NCBI GenBank assembly: GCA_045601425.1
Contig: JAZRZP010000040.1
Location: forward strand, 62,001 to 126,000
Direction: 5' to 3'
DNA: 64,000 bases
Source: UBA1219 sp045601425
Lineage (GTDB): Bacteria > Bacteroidota > Bacteroidia > Bacteroidales > P3
This document shows, piece after piece, positions 44,544 to 50,808 of this stretch (its first letter is position 1; every line of letters starts with the position of its first letter). The notes beneath the pieces are model-generated. The model did no database searches. It saw only the letters and a list, made by a program, of their open reading frames with translations, and had not been told where the DNA came from. Both the position numbers and the translations under genes were made by a program.

Positions 44544-45245
44544 TCAATAATCATTCGTGAGATCTCCGCTTCCGCTGATGGGAATCTGCTCTCCCAAATA
44601 AGTGGGCTTCAATTTGAATAAGACTTTAAAAAAATCTTTGAACCTTGCAAGAATCTCACGGCACTCATTAATGTTTCGGCCGCCGTACACACGGTAATCG
44701 GAAGGAACACCGTATGCTTCAATTCCCAGTTTGTTCGCGATATACAAAGAACGGTACAAATGATACTTCTGCGTGACAATGATGGCCTTTTTTACACAAA
44801 AAACCTCTTTTGCCCTATACATGGTTTCATACGTAGAAAAACCGGCATGGTCCATGAAAATATTTGCAGATGGAATATTTGCGTCCATTGCATACTTCTT
44901 CATTGCCATCACTTCGTTGTAAGTTGTACGGCCATGGTCACCGCTCATCAGTATTTTTGATGATACTCCGGCATCACACAAAGTTATTCCTCCATCCAAT
45001 CTGTCCTGCAAAATACTGCTCGGTTTTCCGGATTCATAGACCTTGGCACCCAAAACGATAATACAGTCCACACCGTCTATGCCTGCAGCCTGTTCGGGAG
45101 TCAGTATCAACGCTGCAGAAAAATGTTTCACATGAAAATTGATGGCCAACATACCTATGGCTCCCACTGCAGCAATGATGAAGAGCAACAGCACCGCTTT
45201 TTTTACTATACGTCCTTTTTTTATCATATCATTTACATTAAACAA
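44544..45245 (-). CDS. SanA/YdcF-type DUF218 membrane protein
   Basis: A 233-aa protein with one N-terminal transmembrane helix (about 17-36) and a DUF218 domain (ElyC/SanA/YdcF superfamily). DCIIVLGAKVYESGKPSSILQDRLDGGI, SGDHGRTTYNEVMAMKKY and AIIVTQKYHLYRSLYIANKLG are its signatures. SanA affects barrier function of the cell envelope in enterobacteria. The start is the ATG at 45245; the in-frame ATG at 45227 is an alternative. It stands 67 nt upstream of the TfoX-N gene. Confidence 0.9.
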   Translation of the reverse strand: MFNVNDMIKKGRIVKKAVLLLFIIAAVGAIGMLAINFHVKHFSAALILTPEQAAGIDGVDCIIVLGAKVYESGKPSSILQDRLDGGITLCDAGVSSKILMSGDHGRTTYNEVMAMKKYAMDANIPSANIFMDHAGFSTYETMYRAKEVFCVKKAIIVTQKYHLYRSLYIANKLGIEAYGVPSDYRVYGGRNINECREILARFKDFFKVLFKLKPTYLGEQIPISGSGDLTNDY

Positions 45246-45327
45246 TATAAATCAAAACATTACACGAACCGCAAATCCTTTACAGGTGTAACGCACAACC
45301 ATTTCTTTTATTGTTTTTCCGTGTGGA

Positions 45328-45429
45328 TCACAGTTTCGCAAGAAATTTTTCGTAATCCTTCACAAAATCTTTGGGTTCCATCGGTTCGTTCAACATCCTG
45401 TTGAAGTCTTTCATGCTTTCATTTGCCAT
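45328..45429 (-). CDS. Very short ORF (33 aa), possible gene remnant
   Basis: A 33-codon frame beginning MANESMKDF and ending EKFLAKL, strongly acidic/basic and helix-prone. It sits in a 248-nt gap between the SanA-like and YdeI genes. No family is recognised. It could be a true microprotein or the leftover start of a lost gene; the rest of the gap shows nothing. Confidence 0.3.
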   Translation of the reverse strand: MANESMKDFNRMLNEPMEPKDFVKDYEKFLAKL

Positions 45430-45493
45430 GACTTATCTTTTTTTAAGTCCTTTGATGATAATATCCACTGTTTCTTTTTAAGTGTTTGCCGTT

Positions 45494-46054
45494 TTATTTA
45501 TAGTATTTTTCGATTCCGCCGTAGCCGGTAATCAGTTTGTTCTCGCGGGTTTTCCGGATGAAATTTTCCAAGCGTTTGCGGAACTCCCCGGGACGGTGGC
45601 GGGCCGCATCGATGTAGGCGACACGGATGCGCCGGTAGGGTTCCGAAAAACGCCCGTAGTTTGCCCATGCGGCAGCATCCTTTCGGATTTCCGCCAGGAT
45701 GTCTTCTGGAAAAACGTAGGGCGTCTGAATAAGGGGCAAGACCGACGCCCGGACTTCCGGGTGAATCAGCCCATGGCCTTCAAGCCAGATCAGCCGCTCG
45801 ATGTTGGGGCGCGAATAGGGACTTCCCTCCCGCCGCGGCGTAAAGCGGCGGATACCGTGGCTGCTGTCGAGGGTTCTGGCCTGACCGTCTATCCAGCCGA
45901 AGCAAAGAGCTTCCTCGACGGCATCGTTATAGGAAACGCTTTTCTCCCCCGATGCTTTCGTGGGAAACACAAACCAGACTTCCTTTTCCGTCCGGAAATG
46001 TCCGCTGAGCCATTGGCGCCATTCGGCACGGTTATTTGTCCTGAAGATATTCAT
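45494..46054 (-). CDS. YdeI/OmpD-associated family protein
   Basis: A 186-aa cytoplasmic protein with the YdeI signature: RAEWRQWLSGHFRTEKEVWFVF, SYNDAVEEALCFGWIDGQ, RRFTPRREGSPYS and RLIWLEGHGLIHPEV. Function is unknown; some members are linked to cationic peptide tolerance. The local DNA is clearly GC-richer than the window average. It overlaps the upstream GNAT gene by 4 nt. Confidence 0.9.
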   Translation of the reverse strand: MNIFRTNNRAEWRQWLSGHFRTEKEVWFVFPTKASGEKSVSYNDAVEEALCFGWIDGQARTLDSSHGIRRFTPRREGSPYSRPNIERLIWLEGHGLIHPEVRASVLPLIQTPYVFPEDILAEIRKDAAAWANYGRFSEPYRRIRVAYIDAARHRPGEFRKRLENFIRKTRENKLITGYGGIEKYYK

Positions 46055-46584
46055 TTTCTGTCCTTTCGTGACAATTTCAAGATTCTGACTGGCCGGTCTC
46101 CTCCAATTTCGAGGTTAGGACAGGTCGTTTCTCGTCCCGTATCCTTGAACCCGCATTTTTCCATCACACGGCCCGATGCCGGATTATCCAGGAAATAATC
46201 GCCCCACAGGGCGGTAAATCCTTTGTTGTTGAAGCAGTATGCAATAACGGCACGCATGGCTTCCGTACAGATGCCCTGCCCCCAATACGGACGCGCCACC
46301 CAATAACCAATTTCGGCTTCATCTTCGGCAATCTGCAGATTGGAACAAGCGGCAGGCAGGTATCCGACACAGCCTATGGACTCCCGGGTGGATTTCAGTT
46401 CCACGGCCCACATGCCTTCACCGCCAAAAACAGTCCTTATGATTTCCCGGCTTTCTTCTACCGATTTGTGTGGCGGCCAGCCGGCACGCGGACCTACTTC
46501 AGGGTCGGAGGCATACTTGTAAAGCACATCCGCATCGTCCTCGCGCCACGGACGTAATATCAGTCTTTCAGTTTCAATTTGCAT
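46051..46584 (-). CDS. GNAT acetyltransferase, RimJ/RimL type
   Basis: A 177-aa acetyl-CoA-dependent N-acetyltransferase. It begins MQIETERLILRPWREDD, the usual start of RimJ/RimL-type proteins, and contains the acetyl-CoA region IGYWVARPYWGQGICTEAMRAVIAYCF and ALWGDYFLDNPASGRVMEKCGFKDTGRE. The ATG at 46584 is chosen, since 46692 would overlap the upstream gene by about 100 nt. It overlaps YdeI by 4 nt and is 2 nt from the GNAT-zinc ribbon gene, so the three are one transcript. The acceptor is unknown. Confidence 0.9.
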   Translation of the reverse strand: MQIETERLILRPWREDDADVLYKYASDPEVGPRAGWPPHKSVEESREIIRTVFGGEGMWAVELKSTRESIGCVGYLPAACSNLQIAEDEAEIGYWVARPYWGQGICTEAMRAVIAYCFNNKGFTALWGDYFLDNPASGRVMEKCGFKDTGRETTCPNLEIGGDRPVRILKLSRKDRK

Positions 46585-46586
46585 AA

Positions 46587-47459
46587 TTAACGTGAATTTT
46601 TCCTCCAGCGTTTCAGTATCGGGAATATTTTCCGGCAATGTTCTTTCATCTGTTCGTTGGTCATTCCGGCCTGAGCACCGAACTGCGAACACATGTCAAT
46701 GTATTCTTCCATGGAGACTTTATCCACAAATTCACCATCTTTGTAGCAGTATTTGCAATAGTCGAAATTGGTGCTTCCGCCGGCATCGGTGCCGCAAATG
46801 TCATCGGTGGTCATGGGCATGCCGCAACTCTGGCAGAATTGGGGCAGCTGACCATCTTGCAGGTGCTTTTCCTTGACAGGGAAAGTTGCATCGTAGGCGG
46901 CAAAATCATCCGGTTTCTCATCACACACGAAATAACCTTCGGGCGTATGGTATGTTCCTTCGATTCTGTTCAAAAACCCGGGTATGAGTTCCTGTGCCAG
47001 AAAATACGGCACTTCGCTTTCGGCAGGTTCGCCATGATAGTGAATCTTCAAGCTGCTGGCCAAAACGAAACCTGCATTTTTATAGAAATCGATGTTGCCT
47101 TCCATGCAAAGCACTCCGATGCCCATTCCCTTGGCTTTCTCAATGGAATATTGCAGCAGTTTCAGACCATAGCCTTTGCGTTTGTAGTCGGGATGGATGC
47201 TGATAGGCCCGAAAGTCCATGCAGGGAAAGGCGAGCCATCCGATTTTATGATAGTCGCCTTGGAAAACATCACCTGTCCGATGATTTTTCCGTCTTCCTC
47301 CATCACGAAATCGAGTTCCGGAATAAAGTCGGGATTATTTCGGTACTGGTTGAGAACGAAATGCTCCTTGCACCCGGGGCAATATACGTTCCAGAATGCT
47401 TCACGTGTGAGATTCTCCACCTCGCGGTAATCTTCAGGTTGTTCTAAACGAATGTTCAT
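46587..47459 (-). CDS. GNAT acetyltransferase fused to a C-terminal zinc ribbon
   Basis: A 290-aa two-domain protein. The GNAT domain (about 1-165) has MFSKATIIKSDGSPFPAWTFGPISIHPDYKRKGYGLKLLQ, with the acetyl-CoA loop KRKGYG. It is followed by a C-terminal putative zinc ribbon (about 207-285) with FCQSCGMPM and YCKYCYKDGEF, four cysteines in CxxC pairs, of the Zn_ribbon_2 type. The ribbon normally occurs alone in Firmicutes and Bacteroidota. The combined gene looks like a fusion of two neighbouring functions. It is 2 nt from the downstream GNAT gene. Confidence 0.87.
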   Translation of the reverse strand: MNIRLEQPEDYREVENLTREAFWNVYCPGCKEHFVLNQYRNNPDFIPELDFVMEEDGKIIGQVMFSKATIIKSDGSPFPAWTFGPISIHPDYKRKGYGLKLLQYSIEKAKGMGIGVLCMEGNIDFYKNAGFVLASSLKIHYHGEPAESEVPYFLAQELIPGFLNRIEGTYHTPEGYFVCDEKPDDFAAYDATFPVKEKHLQDGQLPQFCQSCGMPMTTDDICGTDAGGSTNFDYCKYCYKDGEFVDKVSMEEYIDMCSQFGAQAGMTNEQMKEHCRKIFPILKRWRKNSR

Positions 47460-47476
47460 GTTTTCAAGTTTATTGA

Positions 47477-47827
47477 TTATTTCAAGATTTCACTCCACAC
47501 TTTGCCCTGACGGCAAAACACGGTATGGATTTTTGCACCCTTGATTTGCGGAACGCGTACTTTCGCGGCCTGTTCGGGAAAGAGGCGGATAAGTTCAACA
47601 CGGTCATAACGTTCCACGATGACGGCGACGATGAAGTCGTCCTTTGTCATCGGGCAAGTGTATTCCAGCAGGTATTCGCCATCCATCTCAGTGATGGTGG
47701 GAACTGCATTCATATTTTCAACAGTTACGGGTTCGATTTTGCTTCCGCAACATTCAATTGCCGGTTTGCCGTAGGCTATGCCGACATTGCCGCATTTCGG
47801 GCAATAATAAATGTTCAATCTGTTCAT
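47477..47827 (-). CDS. Desulfoferrodoxin-like protein lacking the superoxide-reductase iron ligands
   Basis: A 116-aa protein starting MNRLNIYYCPKCGNVG. The N-terminal CxxC...ECCGSK part matches the zinc/iron ribbon of desulfoferrodoxin-type proteins. In the C-terminal neelaredoxin-like part the usual HPMxxxHyI segment reads CPMTKDDFI, so two of the histidine ligands are replaced by Cys and Asp, while VELIRLFPEQAAKVR and HTVFCRQGKVW align with the family. Superoxide reduction is therefore unlikely. The ATG at 47827 is chosen; the longer frame to 47917 overlaps the remnant gene next to it. It lies 17 nt upstream of the GNAT fusion gene. Confidence 0.72.
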   Translation of the reverse strand: MNRLNIYYCPKCGNVGIAYGKPAIECCGSKIEPVTVENMNAVPTITEMDGEYLLEYTCPMTKDDFIVAVIVERYDRVELIRLFPEQAAKVRVPQIKGAKIHTVFCRQGKVWSEILK

Positions 47828-47862
47828 GGCAGTATTTCTGTTAAACAAAAACTCTATCTTAC

Positions 47863-48117
47863 TTAATTGTTGATTTTCAATTTGTTTGTCGGATTTAGGT
47901 TTATTCCGAGAACGCACCGTCTGATGAATGGAATGTGTTTCAAGATTTCATAAATTACAGGCGAAAGCAATATCACCACATTCTGCGGCCGACACATCGG
48001 GGCGTCGGCAAAGCCGCCGACACCGCCTGACACGCCCTTGTTGTAGAAATAAATGACGTAGAACGGTACCGGAAGCACCGTTGCCCATCGCAGATTGTCA
48101 AGCCAGAGTTTTCGCAT
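47863..48117 (-). pseudogene. Internally deleted acyltransferase-3 family gene
   Basis: An 84-aa frame. Its N-terminus MRKLWLDNLRWATVL followed by FYNKGVSGGVGGFADAP is the typical start of bacterial acyltransferase-3 membrane proteins of about 350-400 aa. The next residues, VILLSPVIYEILKHIPFIRRCVLGI, look like the normal C-terminal end of the same family. About 300 residues, including the catalytic membrane core, are missing, and the two ends happen to stay in frame. It overlaps the tetR gene by 20 nt. It is probably non-functional. Confidence 0.65.
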
Positions 48118-48739
48118 GTTTACCTTTTTTGACGACGGATATTGTGTCTTTGTCCTTTTTGCGTATGCGTGGAGTTATGTTTTCAGTCTTTTTCCCCGAC
48201 ATTATGTGGTTCAGTGTCGAAGCAAATTGAAATGACAGCATTTCACTTACGAGTTTGTCGGGATAAATGTCTGCGTCTTTCGTGCTTATCAGTGCAAGTC
48301 CGCAGGTGAATATCCACATCTGTCTGAAAAGTCTTTCGCTTTGTCTTTTTGTAATACCGAATTCCCGGCAAGTGTCGTTGAGACACTCCTTTGCTTTCGG
48401 GTAAAGTACTTCGGTTTCAGCGTCTTTTGTGAGGAAAAGATAGTGAAACAGATGCTTCTCTTCGCGGGCAAAGCGTACGGTTCTTATGCCCAGTTCCTTG
48501 AAAGCCGGATGGTAGTCGGTAACGTCGGACACATAATCTGCAAACAAATCCAGTGCGTTTCCGTACACCGAATCGAGTACCTCCTCCATGTTTCTGAATA
48601 CGGTGAATACAGGTCGTGGCGAACTCTCCAAAACTTTTCCGAGTTCCCGTGCCGTGAGGGCGTCTATGCCTCTTTCCCTTACAATGTCAAGGGCTTTTTG
48701 GGTAATGTGTTCCCTTGTAAAAAGTGCTTTTCTTGGCAT
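48098..48739 (-). CDS. TetR/AcrR-family transcriptional regulator
   Basis: A 213-aa repressor-type protein. The N-terminal helix-turn-helix is clear (FTREHITQKALDIVRERGIDALTARELGKVLESSPRPVFTVFRNMEEVLDSVYGNALDLF), followed by a helical ligand-binding domain and a basic tail. Upstream, an 8-bp palindrome with a 4-nt spacer (48779-48798) overlaps its own -7 box, suggesting autorepression. It overlaps the deleted acyltransferase gene by 20 nt, so that gene was probably its original target. Confidence 0.92.
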   Translation of the reverse strand: MPRKALFTREHITQKALDIVRERGIDALTARELGKVLESSPRPVFTVFRNMEEVLDSVYGNALDLFADYVSDVTDYHPAFKELGIRTVRFAREEKHLFHYLFLTKDAETEVLYPKAKECLNDTCREFGITKRQSERLFRQMWIFTCGLALISTKDADIYPDKLVSEMLSFQFASTLNHIMSGKKTENITPRIRKKDKDTISVVKKGKHAKTLA

Positions 48740-48778
48740 ATCTTACTGAATGTCATTCTGTTATTTGAAAACATATGT

Positions 48779-48825
48779 TTTGCAACACATGTTGCAAATA
48801 TACAAACAATAATCGTATCGGGCAA
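48779..48825 (-). promoter_or_regulatory. tetR promoter with overlapping palindromic operator
   Basis: Minus strand: TTG (48823-48825), a 20-nt spacer, TATATTTG (48795-48802). TTTGCAAC (48779-48786), ACAT, GTTGCAAA (48791-48798) form a perfect inverted repeat covering the -7 box and start site, as expected for TetR autorepression. Confidence 0.75.
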
Positions 48826-48833
48826 GAAGATTT

Positions 48834-49295
48834 TCATTTTTCTTCTGTAAATTCCTTTTCGGCCTTCTTGTTGAAATATATTACCAGAACGACCATCACC
48901 GCAATCAGAACGACATTGGTGATGAACAGGTATTTATGCAGTACACTGTCGTGTATGTTTTGCAGCCATACCGTCATCGTTATCACAAGCGACACCATCA
49001 CTGCCGTCAAACCGCACATCACCATGTGCGAAGGGGTAGGTTTCGGAGGAAACTTTTTCTTTTTCAGCTTGAATTTTCCTTCAACTGTTTTTATGCTGTA
49101 CTTCCTGTTGATGTCCGGTTTTTTTGCTACGACGGCAAGAAGTGCCAGCACAACGGGTTGCAGTATAGCCATGCCGAGTATGTACTGGAATTTGTTTTCC
49201 GGCGGCAGGAACAGAATCATGAGTGCCAGATTCAGTGCACAAATGGCAAGAGCTACTGCGAAAAGTATTTTTGTTGTCAGTTTGCTTTTTTCCAT
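48834..49295 (-). CDS. Integral membrane protein of unknown function
   Basis: A 153-aa protein with four hydrophobic segments (about 8-30, 38-58, 88-110 and 122-143) and a basic cytoplasmic loop KLKKKKFPPKPTPSH between the second and third. No family is recognised. It is the last gene of the SPFH/ribbon-helix-helix operon (55 nt after the regulator). Confidence 0.75.
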   Translation of the reverse strand: MEKSKLTTKILFAVALAICALNLALMILFLPPENKFQYILGMAILQPVVLALLAVVAKKPDINRKYSIKTVEGKFKLKKKKFPPKPTPSHMVMCGLTAVMVSLVITMTVWLQNIHDSVLHKYLFITNVVLIAVMVVLVIYFNKKAEKEFTEEK

Positions 49296-49350
49296 GTCGT
49301 TGTGTGTTTTGGAAACGGCCGGAGAAGTCGTGCTGCCTCCGGCCGTGTAA

Positions 49351-49533
49351 TTATAAATCCGTTTTTTTTCCGGAAACGTTCTTTTTTTTCGGGTATCGTT
49401 TTGCTTTTTTCAGGGCTTCGGCCAGAATCCATTCTATCTGTCCGTTGGCACTGCGGAACTCATCGGAAGCCCATTGTTCTAAGGCTTCGAAAATTTCGTC
49501 ATCGACCCGTAAAGCAAAGTTTTTCTTTCCCAT
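49351..49533 (-). CDS. Ribbon-helix-helix (Arc-like) DNA-binding protein
   Basis: A 60-aa protein: MGKKNFALRVDDEIFEALEQWASDEFRSANGQIEWILAEALKKAKRYPKKK. It has one strand (FALRVD) and two helices, the Arc/MetJ fold, with a Lys-rich tail. It binds DNA as a dimer; targets are unknown. It lies 16 nt after the SPFH gene, a pairing I recall from other Bacteroidales. Confidence 0.88.
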   Translation of the reverse strand: MGKKNFALRVDDEIFEALEQWASDEFRSANGQIEWILAEALKKAKRYPKKKNVSGKKTDL

Positions 49534-49549
49534 AGTGAGACCTTTTTGT

Positions 49550-50485
49550 TTATTTGTACAGGCTTCCGGTGTTTATTACGGGGCTGGCACTTTCGTCGGC
49601 ACAGAGTACCACCAGAAGGTTGCTTACCATGGCGGCTTTCTTTTCTTCGTCGAGTTCAACGATGTTTTCGGTGGAAAGTTTCTTGAGTGCGAGGTCAACC
49701 ATGGAAACGGCACCTTCCACTATTTTCTCCCTTGCGGAAATTATGGCGTCGGCCTGCTGGCGTCGCAGCATAACCGAGGCTATTTCGGGCGAATAGGCAA
49801 GGTAATTTATACGTGCTTCGACAACTTCTATGCCGGCAATGTCGAGGTGTTTGCGGAGCTCTTCTTCCAGACGGTCGTTGATTTCTTCGCCGCCGCTGCG
49901 GAGGGTGATTTCCTTGCAGTCCCTGTCCATGTTGTCGTAAGCGTACATTCCGGCAACTTTCCTGAGGGCCGCATCGCTCTGCACTGCCACGAAATTATCG
50001 TATTTGCCTGCCGTTTCCACCTCAAAGCATACTTTGTAGGTGTCCTTTATTTTCCAAACCAGTACCAGACCAATCATTATCGGATTTCCGTTCTTGTCGT
50101 TCACTTTTATCGGTTCCACGTCCATGTTGTTGGCCCTGAAAGAAATCTTGGTTTTGTTGAAAAACGGATTTACCCAGAAAAAACCGTTCTGTTTCACGGT
50201 TCCGCGGTATTTTCCGAAGAAAATCATTACCCGCGACTGGTTCGGCTGCACGGTGAAAAATCCGCACCAGTCGAGAATGTAGATTATAACGAACACCAGT
50301 CCTGAAAATACCGGCAATGCAACCCAGCCCGTCCCTTCAGGACACTCCTCGGTAAACATGCAGTCCCATGAAACCATCCATACTATGCACAGTATGAATG
50401 CCGCGAGCATCAGAAAATTGATGAACAAATGTAAGAAACCGTTGTTCTTTACAGTCATTTTTTTAATAAATTCTTTTGTTTCCAT
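49550..50485 (-). CDS. SPFH/Band 7 domain membrane protein
   Basis: A 311-aa protein related to stomatin/prohibitin. Two N-terminal hydrophobic segments (about 16-38 and 48-72) are followed by the SPFH domain (about 72-270: VQPNQSRVMIFFGKYRGTVKQNGFFWVNPFF, KIKDTYKVCFEVETAGKY, LRKHLDIAGIEVVEARINYLAYSPEIASVMLRRQQ). SPFH proteins assemble membrane rings around proteases or lipid domains. The ATG at 50485 is chosen over 50611, which overlaps the promoter. It heads a three-gene operon with the ribbon-helix-helix regulator and a four-helix membrane protein. Confidence 0.92.
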   Translation of the reverse strand: METKEFIKKMTVKNNGFLHLFINFLMLAAFILCIVWMVSWDCMFTEECPEGTGWVALPVFSGLVFVIIYILDWCGFFTVQPNQSRVMIFFGKYRGTVKQNGFFWVNPFFNKTKISFRANNMDVEPIKVNDKNGNPIMIGLVLVWKIKDTYKVCFEVETAGKYDNFVAVQSDAALRKVAGMYAYDNMDRDCKEITLRSGGEEINDRLEEELRKHLDIAGIEVVEARINYLAYSPEIASVMLRRQQADAIISAREKIVEGAVSMVDLALKKLSTENIVELDEEKKAAMVSNLLVVLCADESASPVINTGSLYK

Positions 50486-50547
50486 GTTTTTGATTTTTAA
50501 TATGTTAAACTTGTTTTTGTGATATTGTTTTAATATTATTTCAATTG

Positions 50548-50577
50548 CAAAGATACGACTATTTTCCTGATTTGCAA
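50548..50577 (-). promoter_or_regulatory. Promoter of the SPFH operon
   Basis: Minus strand: TTG (50575-50577), a 19-nt spacer, TATCTTTG (50548-50555), 63 nt before the SPFH ATG. Confidence 0.78.
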
Positions 50578-50627
50578 GTTTTTTTTCATTTTTTTTGAAA
50601 AAATTTACCATATTGAAAAAAAATGTT

Positions 50628-50760
50628 TAATTTTGCACGTGATACGGTTCAGTTAGAACTTGTATATTTTGCTGAGATTCAGCAGAATATGTGAAATAAA
50701 GATGTGAAAAAACGTACGTTTTTCATGTCTTTTTGTTGTTTTTATAAGTTATTATTTCTC
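50628..50760 (+). ncRNA. Structured leader or candidate small RNA before the fimbrillin-like gene
   Basis: TAATTTTG at 50628-50635 is a -7 box (no -33 at normal spacing). It is followed by a perfect hairpin TGCTGA-GAT-TCAGCA (50670-50684) and then a palindrome (AAAAACGTACGTTTTT core, about 50706-50723) with T-rich sequence after it. This could be an attenuator, a short RNA ending near 50745, or only the 5' leader of the downstream gene. The 50486-50808 gap holds nothing else. Confidence 0.4.
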
Positions 50761-50808
50761 AATTAGTTAATTTTTACGTTTTCTGCGAAAAAAAACGTAC
50801 CTTTTTAC

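Noticed and set aside
42736..48739. Integrated phage or transposon
   Set aside because: DUF5131 and foreign-looking genes are present, but there is no integrase, transposase, terminal repeat or attachment duplication.
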